A DNA stretch of 64,000 bases from Galerina marginata (taxonomy: Eukaryota > Basidiomycota > Agaricomycetes > Agaricales > Galerinaceae), in contig JAECYW010000004.1 in the NCBI GenBank assembly GCA_023014335.1, forward strand, positions 1,116,001 to 1,180,000, read 5' to 3'. The translations under genes were made by a program, and so were the position numbers. Below, piece after piece: positions 46,111 through 58,082 of this stretch. The notes beneath the pieces are model-generated. The model searched no databases and had not been told where the DNA came from. It was given only the letters and a program-made list of their open reading frames with translations. Position 1 is the first letter of the stretch. Every line of letters begins with the position of its first letter.

Positions 46111-47765
46111 TGGATCATATCTTCTAACCCTTTACCAGGTTCACTTCCCTGTCATTCCTGGCTGTGTTTGTTCTGAAATGATTCCATGGATTGTAACCAT
46201 TGTACACACCTGTCATATAGCTCGTTATACAGATCATCTTACTGAGAAATTTGTTGCTGAACTTGAAACAGATTTGTAACACTCAACTCACAAGATTTGT
46301 TTATCAGTAATCCTGAATGGACCGCCTAACCACCAAAGAATAGCAAAACTGCAGAGAAGGAATTCAATTTTATCCCAGGGTGGAAGGCTATTTGAGCTGC
46401 TAATACATTTTGTCTGTATAGAAAATTGTTTGTATGGAAAGATGGGCAACTCCTATATGTAGCTGCTCTCGATTCACCCAGCCAACTTTGAAAACCCCTG
46501 TGGATTGTCTTCTACTAAATTACTCCTAAGTGATTCCAAGGTAGATGAGTCCAGGCTGGTGGATGGAAGAACGCGAGACCTACGATATGTTTGAGTTTGC
46601 AGTCAGATATCAAAAGGCAATCAAAACGGTACCTTGAATCTCAAAAACGACCTGCGCAAATAGTGAATGTCCGGTGTAACCCTGGGGTAAAAAAGGCGTC
46701 TCATCATTGGCCGTTTGTGCGATCAAGGAGACGTCCGGGGCATGGACGTAAGGTGCTTAAGAGGGGTGAGAGTGAATAGCGTAGTCAGGCGAGCAATCGG
46801 AATGGAAGAGGGGTGCAGTCGATCAATAAACAAGGCCCGAGGGCCAAGCTGCACAATGACCTGTCGTTGTTGGTGAAGATGCCGCCGACGCAGCGCAAGT
46901 GTGAACTAACGGATGATGAATAGGTAATCTCTCGGCCAGCAGAACGAGCGAAGAAAGGATGGAGGGCGGGACTCACTAGAACTGTGACATATGGGATCGC
47001 GGACATTTTCGTAATGTCGGTTGGTGCTGTGATTGCGGGAGGCGAGGTGTCTCGACAAGGGTCCCGAAAGCAATCGCGACAGTCACGAGCATTGGGCCGA
47101 TGGATGTTCTGCAATGGGTGCGAATTGAAATGAAAAAAAAGAGGGCAACAGGCGGTACGTACTTTACTTGTAGGCCACTGAATGGCAAGTACGAGTCCCA
47201 TCCCTTTTAAAACTACGAGTCCTGAATCCTGAATCCTCCCTCGGCTGCTCCCTGCGGCACCGTGCTGCAGCTTTCAAACAGAGAACGTAGGTGGCGGCCC
47301 AGCGGGATATGGTTACCAGACGGAGCTCACACAACATGGGTTCGGTTTTGTGCATTTGTTCGGTTTCGGTGGGTGGTTCGCAATGACGGGGTTGGTGTGT
47401 CTTCAGTCTTGGCTTACGTTCGGGTTGGCGCAGTGGATTGGTTCTGTTGGGTTCGGATTTTGTGTTGGTCCATGATGGGCTGGTGGGGCGTCGCTGGCCA
47501 ACGGAAAGGATGGATGATGATACGTGGGAACACGAGCAAGCAGGACACTATTGCGTAGGAAAGTGTTCGAACACCGCCTTTGGGTTTAAACACTTGTTCG
47601 AACACCCCTTTTGGGTTTGAACACTTGTTCGAACACTCGTTTGGGTTTGAACACACACCTATATTTGGTTCAAACCGTGCACCGCTTTTGTATGTTCAAT
47701 CACCTGATTGAACCGCCTGACCATTGTGAAAGGCCCGGTTTAAACATCAACCCACCTGTTCCTGA
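46111..47765. other. Intergenic flank of the retrotransposon
   Basis: No gene assigned. A plus-strand piece near 46128-46280 reads CVCSEMIPWIVTIVHTCHIA and could be an old coding relic, but it soon meets stops. The right part holds the short palindrome-bearing repeats at 47563-47654. Confidence 0.4.
47563..47654. repeat. Three short tandem units with palindrome
   Basis: Three units of about 31-33 bases, each with GTTCGAACAC and TTTGGGTTTGAACAC or a close variant. The palindrome TGTTCGAACA recurs in each. The array lies about 100 bases before the open frame of the helicase-protease gene. Confidence 0.75.
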
Positions 47766-49805
47766 ACAGCACCCGGACAGCCCGACGTCGGTCACCCACG
47801 CTATCGCCATCAGTCCATCATCACCGCTTGGAATAGTCAGAAAGATGAAATTAATGACCTGGGAAGCAAAAAATTTGCTCGAGATACAGGGCAAGAATTG
47901 CAATACTTTTATCCCATCGACGAGCCTGTAATTCCGAGAGAACGACCGAAAGGACGACCCACGTTAAAACGCCAGAAGTTCAGAAACAAGTTATATCTCA
48001 AAAAACTATCCCCGCGGCTTCGTGAAAGGCTATGGAGCCTACCCCCTTCAGCCAACGACCAGCATATCCCCGGTAGAGTTGGAGTGTGCTTAGGAATGCC
48101 TATTATGATTAGGTATAACGAGGCGACGGAGTTGTGCATGACGAGAGGGCAAGAGGGTACTGTAGTTGGGTGGCAGTCTAAAGAAGGTCCTCACGGAATG
48201 CCCGTGCTGGATGTCCTGTTCGTCGCTCTAACAGACCCTCCGCAAAATGTGAAATTTGATGGTTTACCGGAAAATGTTGTACCATTGACCATGAACACTG
48301 TTAATATACATGTGAGCTTTGATAGCGGCTGGTCAACGTCCATAACAAGAAAACAAATTCAGTTCCTACCGAATTTCTCCATGACAGACTATGCTTCACA
48401 GGGTAAAACGAGGGAAAAGAATTTGGTTGATGTATCTAATTGTCAAAATCATCAGTCTTATTATACATGTCTTTCACGCAGTGCTTGCGCTGCTGATACC
48501 ATCATCTTAAAAGGATTTGATCCATCAAAAATTACCGGTCATGCGTCAGGTTGGCTTCGTCAAGAATTTCGGGAGTTGGAGCTCATGGATTATATTACAT
48601 ATCTGAAATTTAAGGGAGAGCTACCCGCCGAGATACAGCGACACACAAGACGTGAAACAATAAATGCCTTCATGTCGTGGAAAGGACCTGGCTTCGTCCC
48701 GGATAAAATGCACGACGCAATCAGATGGTCATCAGACAAACCGTTCGAAAGGGCCGATACGATCTTCTCAGAATGGAAAATTGTTCAAAAGCGGAAGAAA
48801 CCAGCTTCGGAATCCTCTTCACTTTTCCGACCGAATGTTCTTCCGTCCTTGAAGCTTAAACGCAAGGCATCTGCCACCGATTTAATAAATAGCAATAAAA
48901 GGAGTAAGACAAAAGGTACAGAATACGGGGTGTCAGTGATTTCTCCGTTTGGCCCACAAGTCCAAAACGAAGTACCCTATTACCACACGCCAATCGGCTT
49001 AATTTGGGATGGACAAAATTATAGCTGTGCGTACGACACCCTGTTCACAATCATACATCACATATGGTCTTTAGATCCTCATACCTGGAACGATAGACTG
49101 CAGCATATGACAGATTTTACGGCAGCCTTAGTAAACGGATTCGAGCAGCATGCCCATGGCCTCTGTACGTTCGAGTCAACAAGAGATCGCGTCCGTTCAA
49201 TGTTATACGAGTCATCACCGCCCTCTTTCCCCTATGGTCCTTCCCTTATATCGATCTATGACCTTGCTTGCGAAGTACTCCGGACACGCGATGTCTCAAC
49301 AGAAAGGATAAAAATTTGTCGGAACTGTCAATGGACTGACAATGCGCCAGTGAGTACAAATCGCACATGTATTATAAGTATAGGTTACACCGAGTGTCAG
49401 TCCTTGGAATCCTGGTTTAATGACTGTTTAGAACATACTAATTATCAGTGCCGAAACTGTTCCACCAGAAACATCGCTTTCCGCGTCGAGTTAAACATAA
49501 CCCCTCCCATCATATTTATAGACCTTCGATCTCCCGCAACGGAGGTTGAAATTAGTCAGGAGTTTGCCATTAATTCTCGCGAGGGAAGAGTTAATTTTGT
49601 TCTTCGGGGAGTGGTATACCATGGTGATAATCATTTCACTTGTCGCTTAGTATTTGGTGAAAATAGCTGGTTCCACGACGGTATCACTACAAAACGAAAC
49701 GTCCTTCGCGATTCTCCCTTTACGCAGCGGACATTGTCTCACTATGGCTCAGCTAGGGCAATCGCAGCAGTATATGTAGTAGACAACATTTCCAGAAGTT
49801 CGTAA
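47766..49805 (+). pseudogene. Helitron/Pif1-type helicase C-terminus fused to USP-like protease, 5'-truncated
   Basis: One open frame of about 679 codons without an ATG near its start. The first 260 residues match the C-terminal half of Pif1/Helitron helicases: SIITAWNSQKDEINDLG (motif IV region), VGVCLGMPIMIRYNEATELC, and MTDYASQGKTRE with SYYTCLSRSA (motifs V and VI). The P-loop and DEAD-like motifs are missing, so the 5' half is lost or split off. After a Lys-rich linker comes a cysteine-protease-like domain: WDGQNYSCAYDTLFTII (Cys box), two CxxC pairs (CRNC, CRNC) and HFTCRLVFGENSWFHDG (His box), the pattern of ubiquitin-specific proteases. The frame is intact to the TAA near 49805, so a shortened product could still be made. 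Such helicase-protease fusions occur in mushroom Helitron-derived genes. Confidence 0.65.
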
Positions 49806-49857
49806 ATTCCAATGACGGTAGATGCCGTCGGACTTGGAAATTTTTCAATAAGGTCTC

Positions 49858-50107
49858 GTACTGTACTATTTCGACCTTATGTTCACGCCATGTTACGCGT
49901 TACGGACATAGTTCACTTTGCAACATGTTCATAATGCTAAAAATCGGCCTAATTAGGAAATTAAGGGTCCATTCCGGCCGCTCCGAGCGCTTTTTTTGAT
50001 ATTTTGAGCCTATTTGGGCCTTGTTACGCGTTACAAGTTGCTCATTAGTTCAGTTCACACTACCGCGTTACGCGTTACGTGAACATGAGGTCGAAATAGT
50101 ACAGTAC
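49858..50107. mobile_element. 250 base MITE with 30 base terminal inverted repeats
   Basis: The left arm 49858-49887 (starting GTACTGTACTATTTCGACC) is the reverse complement of 50078-50107 except for one base (T/C). If the ends are CTGTACTATTTCG, a TA duplication flanks it (49859-49860 and 50105-50106), as for Tc1/mariner elements. Three internal copies of GTTACGCGTTAC are present. No coding capacity. It sits between the helicase-protease frame and the membrane gene. Confidence 0.8.
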
Positions 50108-50139
50108 TTGCCATGCGAAGCAGTGGCCGACACACCCGC

Positions 50140-51308
50140 ACGTGACATCTGCCTATCCATACCGCGTCCCATATACCTTTCGAGGGAACGAACTGAGACC
50201 ATTCCACCTGATGACAGCCATCCTCCAATCACGACCTACCGCATTCTAGTTTCGTCCTCGGCCCTCGCTTTCGGTGTGATGAAAGCTGCATTCGGTTATC
50301 TTGGGGCTTCGACTGCGGCAACATGGATAGATTGGACGCTTGGAGTTGCAGCAACGTCGATGTAAGTACGCCCCAAGCTGAGCATATCTCTGTCCATCGC
50401 GCAAATCATAAACGGGCGCATTAAATTCAGATTTTACTGTCTCGGATTATACGAAAATAGTTCTTCGAATCTTTGGCCATCCTTTTTTGCCTATGACCAA
50501 CAAAGACATCTCTATTCTTGTAAGTCTCTCTGCAGAGCAATTACAACTTTATTTGATCGAGTTATTAATCCCCACAGGTAGCACCGCAGCATTATATGCA
50601 GCGGGCATCGCACTTTCCTCATATTGGACCTTGTACTGGAAAGATATGCTAATGCTCGTCTGGCTCGCCTCAAATGACACCTTCAGCACACCCAACCCAC
50701 GTCATCCCGTCCTCAACAGAGCATTCGTCATTGCTCGAAGATGTTTCCTCCTTGAAGGGGCAATCATCATGGCTGCCTTGGGTGTAACGTGCCTCTTTAT
50801 TGTCGTCGGACTAGCCGGTATTCGGTTCGTCTCATGGGCAGCTACTATCCACGTGGTTCGTATACGAATCTTCAAGAAATTTTTTCCATCGTGCTTGCGT
50901 GACCGGCAATTCTTTTTCCCAAATGTCATACCAAGACGGTATATTACATTCAGTAAGTCTTGCTGATTCTTTCTTTTTCCTCGTACTTAATCCGCCATCT
51001 ATTCTGTCCCTGGGTAAGTTACGACGATTTGTCGTGTCTGCATTCACATCCTCCTTCACCTATGTGCGCTCGCTGGTTGCCTAACGCTGTCTTTCCTTGC
51101 CACTGACGCTGTCGTGGTTGCTTATGATACCTTTAAAGGCATCGATAATATTTTCGTCATTATAGCATTGAGTATATCAGGCGCCTATGTAACCATCATG
51201 GCCGGAATGCTGTGGCTCTTCGACTTTATAGTTGTAATTTTGATGGTAACTCCTTTGTTTAAGTACCTTAGTGCTCGCCAATTTCGTAGCAGCCTTGTTT
51301 CCCCGTAG
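50140..51308 (+). pseudogene. Multi-pass membrane protein, 5' end missing
   Basis: Exon pieces in order: up to 50360 (LAFGVMKAAFGYLGASTAATW), 50431-50519 (FYCLGLYENSSSNLWPSFFA), 50578 to about 50860 (SYWTLYWKDMLMLVWLASN, then a long hydrophobic stretch), a piece around 50940-51010 with FLVLNPPSILSLG, and a last exon to 51308 (IFVIIALSISGAYVTIMAG). The first two introns keep phase. At least four hydrophobic segments indicate a membrane protein of a basidiomycete-specific family. No ATG precedes the first piece in frame, and the MITE lies just upstream, so the 5' end may have been lost when mobile DNA inserted. The middle exon borders are uncertain. Confidence 0.5.
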
Positions 51309-51741
51309 TAAATCATCTGAAATGTCACTGGAAGTTTTGAAAAACCTTGCAAGGCGAGTCTACCTCAATTTTCGTGCACCTTTAGAGACAAACCAAGTTT
51401 GTGGCGATATAGGCATACTAACACGATTTCTTGCCGAACCAGAGCTCTGAACCCGACAGCACCCAGTTCCAAAGCGTCAAAACATCTGGCATCCTTAGAT
51501 ATGATGCATAGCCTCACAGTATTTGATATGCGTCAGGTCCCTCGTTGTTTATTTAATCCGTCCCATAGGCACTGGTGAGATTAGGACTGAGGCGTTACAT
51601 ATTTGTGTGTCAACCAACTGACTACAAATCGAATAAAAGGGCGAAAATTCGTGCCTGTCTGGAAGAGGGGAAGGCGGAAGCACTTGACGTGGACTAAGGA
51701 AGCAAAACCAGGATTCGAAATTAATGTTTCAAGGCTTTTCT

Positions 51742-53993
51742 TCAAATAGCTTCAGGTTGTCCCCGGCAGCTGTAAAGATGGAGAATATATAGTCTCGATA
51801 CGAACTTGTGTCAAAAAAGGTTGTTTTCTTACCTATCTGTCAGACACCGATCCACAGAATGACTTATAGGGACCCGCTTCCTTATCGCAAGCGACGGTGG
51901 TACAGGAACTTCACGCCGAGATAATTTCATCCAGTCGCTTTGGTGACAAAAATTATTCAAATATTTCAAGGCAGGTCAAATGCTCTCAAACGACTTACAT
52001 GCCGGCAAAGACTGGATGAGCTTTCATCTGCTTGACCGTGGGTCGGGAATACGGGTCTTTGTCTAACATCTAATGGTGAAGTTGGAGATCGCTGCTAACT
52101 CGACATCGAATACGGGGGTTTACTTACCTTCTCCATAAAATGCATATCTGTCAAGGACATGGGTTGGCAATGAACATCCTTACGTCCGAAGTCAAGTAGG
52201 AGCTTCGGTTCAGTGGTACCAGGTTGGAATGGTCCGCACTGAAGAGGTATCTATTAAATTTCGGTTATGGGTATATGGGAAACGGTTATCCGACAGCAAG
52301 GACACTTACAAACCCCGTCACCATTTCATGATACAGCATCGCCAAAGAGTAATAGTCGACTCCATAACTATATGCGCTGCCTTCGATGACTTCAGGAGCA
52401 GCATAATAAGGCGTTCCAGCGACTCCCTTAACCATATGGGGGTTATCGACACTTGGTTGAAGGAGAGGGAACTCATCGCCTCCGAGTGCCTTCTTTTCAT
52501 CCCATAGAGGATATTCATCATCGAAAAACGCGTCTTCCTCTTCAGACGGAAATATGTAAGCGACGCCAAAGTCAGCGACAATCAAATGGCCGTCTCCTTC
52601 GAATAAGATATTTTCCGGCTTCAGATCTCGGTGGACGATACCCATCTTGTGAATGCATTGGATGGCGAGGAGCTAAGTTTAGCTCAGAATTTCAGTATGA
52701 ATAACAGATGTACAAAACCCACGAGCTCAGCCAGGTAAAATCTGGCGAGATCCCTGTGTAAACACCCTCCGCATGAAGTCATAAAGGTACACAGATCCCC
52801 ACGAGCATAAAACGGCTATAGGCCATAAAGTGATAAATAACAACACAGAAAAAGCAAAGGATTTGAAAGCTCACCATAAGAATGTAAAAATTTTCCATAT
52901 CCATGAACGTACTTAATAACCGCGGATACCATGGCTCGCCTTGGACACGGACCATTGCGCGCACCTCCAAATCGATGTCATCAGGAGAATTGTCCTTTCT
53001 CAGCAGCACCTTCATCGCCATCATCTTGCCAGTTATCCTGTGTTCGACCTGGTAGATGTACCCGAAAGCGCCAGCGCCAATCGTCTTGACCTTGTTGAAG
53101 TATCGCGGGTCGTACATATGCCTGATAGGACAGGTTTCCTCTTCAGGGAGAAACAGGTAGGTCAAAGAGCCATGTTTCTCTCGTCCGAACATCGGGTTGA
53201 CTGAGTGTTGTCCAAATGATCTGAGAACAACAGTGCGCCTTCGGGGTCGTTTGTGTGCGATACATTCGAGAATTTCTTGTTCCCGTTGGCGGATCTTCCA
53301 CTCCTCGACATATATTTCGACTCGCAAAGCAGTCACGTTTATGAGTTCAAACGAATACGCCAGGAAAGCTTCAATAGAGCGGTCGATTTGAGTTAATCTG
53401 GTCCAAGAAGTCCAGAGAAGCCATTCGCAGATGCAAAACGCCAGAGATTCGATATCGAACAGTAATCCCCGCCAACCATCGCAGAAATTCTCGATAGCCC
53501 GAGCGATTCCTTGAGGCGAAGAGAAGAAGTAAACAAGAAAAAGAGCGGTCAAAACAACGGGAAAGCCATAGAACTGCAGCGCGATCCAATGTTCAATCCT
53601 CAATGGTATGTGTCCGAATGTTTTATCGACAACAAAAACACGCTCGCCGTTTTCATTCAAAGGTGCTGAAGTTCTTGTTCCCCGAGGCGTTAGCGATATA
53701 AAGTGGCGAGGAACGACTTTATAAGTTGTGGTATCCGAAGAGTAGGGTGCGTAAGGCGGTGCCAACAGGGATTCCTCCATCGACGTCGCGGGGGAAAACC
53801 AGGGAATTAGAACCGACACGTTATGTGCTGCTACTTGAAGAGGGTCTGTGTTAGCCCCATGAGATAACTCGATCTGTTGCGGTACTGGAGAAGACGAAAA
53901 GAAGGAAGTACAAATCAGGGAAAATGCAAAGGCCTGAACCCTCAGCTGAAAGACACCCGCCAAGTGGAAGAAGAAAACCGTGGGGTAGCGCAT
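51742..53993 (-). CDS. Membrane-anchored Ser/Thr protein kinase
   Basis: Seven exons join in phase: 53993-52875, 52815-52723, 52672-52310, 52250-52128, 52069-51999, 51937-51833 and 51769-51742, giving about 633 residues. The N-terminal half has a hydrophobic start (residues 5-33, signal or anchor), a second membrane segment (about 136-157) and a helical region. The kinase domain starts near 305: glycine loop IGAGAFGYIYQV, Lys 328 in MAMK, Glu 343, HRDLKPEN (Asp 420), DFG (Asp 438), APE (Glu 498), and DKDPYSRPTVKQM near the end. All catalytic residues are present. The RFYLAEL and HRDLKPEN style recalls AGC kinases. The DFG-to-APE segment is about 60 residues, roughly twice normal, with an acidic insert. 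Two membrane segments before an AGC-like kinase are unusual for fungi. Confidence 0.85.
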
Positions 53994-54291
53994 GGTAATC
54001 GCCTAAGCGATGAGTGTTTTCAGTAAAGTTCTAAGGAGTGCGGTGGAGGAGAAAGCAAACAGCGACAAAGTGGCCAGAAACACAGATCGGGTTATGTAAC
54101 GGAACATTCACCACAGCAACAGGAAGATATCCAAAATTAGGACGGTTCAATACAATAGGCAGGCAATTTACTTATGCAAAACAAGAAAACAAATGACTTT
54201 TCAAAACCAAAACGGCGCGGAGCAGCAGTCAGGCAGACAGGAGCAAAGAAAAAATAACCAAGGGTCAAGACTGTTTTCGGAACGCCAGCCG

Positions 54292-55959
54292 TCATTTACT
54301 GCCAGAGACAAATTCGTTTCCCTCCAGCATGCTAATCACCAGCATATCCAGTGTACGAATCTTCAAAATCGTAGACAGCCTTTCCACCATCTCAGGACGG
54401 GTTCCCGATGGAACGATCGAGGGGTTGCAGACAGCATGAGCCTCCAGGTTACGCTTCAGTGCAGCCGAAGATAGTTGCGGGCATACGTGTGAGTTGGTGA
54501 TGAGCGGAGCGACGGGGCTGTAGAGGTACTGCGAATTTATATCTGTTGCTAGTTAGATCGTCAACCGGGGAATAAGATCGCCAAGACCTACTATCAACAT
54601 AAACTTCACATGCAAAAGGTATTTCGATGTCCATGATCCAGTGACTCGTATGCATGGCTTCTGCCAATCGACGGAGACCGACCATTTCGATGCTGGTGTC
54701 AAGTATAGAGAGAAACGACAACGAGGAGAGCAGCAAAACAGCAGGTATGGCGTCGTTATCGATATCCGGATTTGTTGCCAAAGAGAGCTTCTTGAGTGTG
54801 CGTTTGAGAGAGACCAAAAGAAAAACACTGTAAGGTCGTTGTAGTTAACATCTGAAAAATAGTCATATCGACCAAACATACCCCTCATTTCCAATCCCGG
54901 TCCCGTTCAGGTTTAGAGCGGAGAGGTTTGGAAGATGATGAATGTGTTGAATGTCGGAATCACAGATCCGAACGTTAGCAAATGAAAGTTCAGATAGGAA
55001 GGAGAAGCTGTCAGCTTTCCCGAAGACTGATTTTATCGTCAGGCCAAGCGGGAACGGTCTGCTGATAAGTTGGTAACTCACCCGAGTAAATATTACTCTC
55101 TGGAAGGTTTAGTCCGTTTTCGTCAAACATAGATGGAGCAAAAACGATGCGTTCTATAGCAGAGGTGCGAAGGATGTCAAGGACTCGCGCATTGATGTAC
55201 CCTAAACCACAATCGTTAACGAGAAGCGGTAAAAAGTAGATCAAGACAATAAATACCATGGTCAGACAGAAAATCCATCCAAGCTTGTGGGGTGTCGTGG
55301 CCCAATTCGAAGAGTCGTTCCTTGAGTCGCATACCAGGAAGAGCAGCGTCCATCCTAGCTATCAAGGATCCCTTCAAGTCATCCATGAGTCCAAGATCTT
55401 TTAACAACTCCTTCGGCGTCATTGGCGACGATCTTGTTTGATTGTACTGCAGCTTCTCGTGAAAGACCTCGATATCGAAAGAGCTCGCATGAACAGACTG
55501 TACAGACCGAGCATATTTTGGAGGCGCGCCAAAGTCGCTGAAAGGACTCTTCCGTTTCAGATCCGGATGTCCTAAAAGTCCGGCATTAGCACCAGATGTT
55601 AGCTCAGCTGGGTTCCCAACATAAAGTTTTGTTCGCAGCGGCATCGTAGGCAAATACGGAGGCAGATCTTCTGAATCTAAAGCATGAGGTTGACTCGAGA
55701 ACCATCCCTGGCCAGAGGTAGAATCCCCAAGAATCCAGTCAGACCCAATGGTATTATTGCCCTCAGCTCCCGAGTCCAAGTCTCCATCTTCATGAATAGT
55801 TTGCTCGAGGACACGCGCAAAAGAACGGGCAAGTGATGGTCGTCGCTGAGGTGGTTTTGCGTGGACTTTGCTACGAAGAGACTTCAGATAGACAGCCGCT
55901 GGAAGCTCTGGACAGTAAAAAGGGTTCCTTTCGTCTATTACAGGGTTGAAGTTTTGCAT
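54292..55959 (-). CDS. Leucine-rich-repeat-like protein with SAP-like C-terminus
   Basis: Five exons join in phase: 55959-55257, 55201-55082, 55026-54882, 54827-54592 and 54542-54292, giving about 484 residues. The N-terminal 230 residues are low-complexity and polar. Exons 2-4 hold Leu-rich repeats of the type [17 protein letters not shown] and [20 protein letters not shown]. The C-terminus ([20 protein letters not shown] then [11 protein letters not shown]) resembles a SAP-type helix pair that could bind nucleic acid. No signal peptide. Function unknown; the intact frame and phase support a real gene. Confidence 0.75.
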
Positions 55960-56204
55960 ATTCCAAGAAAGATAGATCCGTTGAACGATGTTTGTGGTTA
56001 AGATCCGGGCAAACGAGATCCGGATTTGGTCCCGGTATTATCCGACCGGCCCATTGTGATCAGATGCTGCAACATTTCTCGTTTGTGAAATTACCAGGAG
56101 TTCAGATAAAAGATATTTATTCTATTGCTCAACAGGTAAAAGAGGACAGGAGCAAAGAAAAAAAATGTCTCAAATCCTGTTACTCTACTGTTCGGCCTCC
56201 ATTG

Positions 56205-57589
56205 TCAGAAGCAAAATGGCGTAGAAACCAAAATTCCGAAATACTAACAAGAGTAGAGAAAGGGTGTAACTTGCAACAACGAATAAATAAAAGGCTTACG
56301 TTCATATGAGCCAGCGTAACCCCTTGAGAACGAATTGAAGCCGAGCAACTGGGATCTTCGCCCTCCGCATTGCATTTCGCCGTAGTTTCCTCTGAAGGAG
56401 GATGCGTGTATTGCCAATATTCGACGCCTGCGTTCTTTTATGATGGGTAATCTGGAAGCGAGTCCAAGAGATGCCTACCGTGGTGATGATAACCAAGTGA
56501 TATAGGTATCATTGTCGGCACGCTAGTCGGTTATTAGCTTATATCAAAAAAAGAACCATCGTAGAACTCTACCCATCGTTACCATGAACGACTTCCAAAA
56601 AATAGTATAAGCTCATATTTAGAACGGATGTTAATTGAAACGAACCTCGATGTGCTCCTTCCCCAAAAGTTGCATTCACATAGTCCGAGAAAACCTTGTT
56701 CTAACTCACAATGAGTTAGACTCCAGAATACCCAGCAATGAATATATACCCCAGTTCGAGGTGCTCCATAGGAAAATGTCAGGGTCGGACTATATAGTAG
56801 GTTAATGGAATCCAATAACCTGCCAGGGCTGTCACTTACGTGTTCTTGAAGTTCTGCTGCAAGGCGACAGCTGCGAGAAGTGCAATCGACCCACCGAGTG
56901 AATGCCCAGTGGTAACGATTGAATAGTCGGGGTATTTCTGGAGTTGGTTGCCGACGGCGGCGATGACCTCTAGAGAAATAGAATCCCAGCTATAGAAAGA
57001 ATTCGCTATCGAGCTATCATCGACAGACAATTTCCTCACGCAAGGAGAAAGCCACAATGCACTTTGGCACTACCTATGCAAACCAGAATAAATTCAAAGG
57101 AAAAGATACGCCAATATATCACTTACTTGGCAGCTTGACCCCAGGGGAGATGAAAGGGACCAGAACAATTTGGGAATCCATAAGGACATCGGTTAGTGAA
57201 GCACTTGAAAAGCGGATGATCAGCTACGTGGAATTTTCAGAAATAAATTCAGCTAACCTTCCCCTTAGTGCGACGACAATTTGTTTCCGTTCATTGTCGC
57301 GAGCGATGAAACCCTGAATATCCGTCAACGGGTTCGACAACTACCTCCCAAAAGATGAATCGTAAATCGCTAGGCATGGGGGGGAACCATCGGACATACC
57401 TCCGTTACAAGGTGGTTTCCATTTGGACGGGGGCAGATGACAACATACGCGGATGATGCATACTTGAAGTAGAAGACCAATTGTTCGTACAGCTCTGCAG
57501 GCCAAGCAAAGCTATCAGTGCAGTCTCGACCTCGATCTTGAGTAATTCAGAGACATACCAGTTGATATTGTGTTTAGACTCGTTCCACC
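56205..57589 (-). CDS. Class 3 lipase, alpha/beta hydrolase
   Basis: Predicted esterase of triglycerides or related esters. Exons in phase: 57589-57559, about 57511-57400, 57340-57258, 57203-57127, 57073-57040, 56989-56840, 56789-56750, 56700-56646, 56591-56573 (19 bases), 56522-56479, 56427-56300 and 56243-56205. Motifs: QGFIARDNERKQIVVALRG, VTTGHSLGGSIALLA with the nucleophilic Ser in GHSLGG, TFSYGAPRTG, HGNDGVPTMIP (region of the acid) and a His in GYHHHGVEYW, then a Cys-containing tail ending STPFCF. The layout matches secreted fungal class 3 lipases. The 5' end, which should encode a signal peptide, is not resolved, so the call is partial. At least twelve exons in 1.4 kb is dense even for this group. 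Confidence 0.8.
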
Positions 57590-58044
57590 CTGTTCATTAC
57601 TTGCCATTGCGATGGGTCACATAGAAGTAAAGAGAGCCTTCCCAGAAGGATGAGTTCAGGCTTGCAAGCTGTGGTGCCTCGGTCTGGATCCTTTTCAATC
57701 GGCGCTCAAAATGGAAGGCATGTGATCTGAAAATCTATGGTCCGAGAGTGATGCAGTTTTTAATTCATCCCAAGTTTTCACTCAACTCAGACGATTTCAA
57801 GGTTTGATACAATGATAGGCCCTATCCGACAAGGGGCAGGAACAGTCGTCTTGCCACATGTCCGCCTTTGACCGCCTATTCAGCACCTGTCATTCCGCAA
57901 TGGCCCAGATAAACTGTTCTCTCTCCAAAGATAGCCGCCGCGGCTGTAGGCGCTGAAGATAACGCTGACATCGATGTCAACTCTGATTGTCAAACGGAGA
58001 GTAACGGTAATCTCAGACGGCAATGAAATAAGCTCCAGACCCCT

Positions 58045-58050
58045 TATAAA
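58045..58050 (+). promoter_or_regulatory. TATA-like box of first arrestin-like gene
   Basis: TATAAA in CCTTATAAACCC, 33 bases before the ATG at 58083. If functional, the 5' leader is very short or a later ATG is used. Confidence 0.3.
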
Positions 58051-58082
58051 CCCTGGCTTATCCGTACTTTATACGAAAGCGC

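Noticed and set aside
47262..47620. Overlapping open frames on the plus strand before the helicase-protease gene
   Set aside because: They run through short repeats, show no motif and do not splice into the helicase frame.
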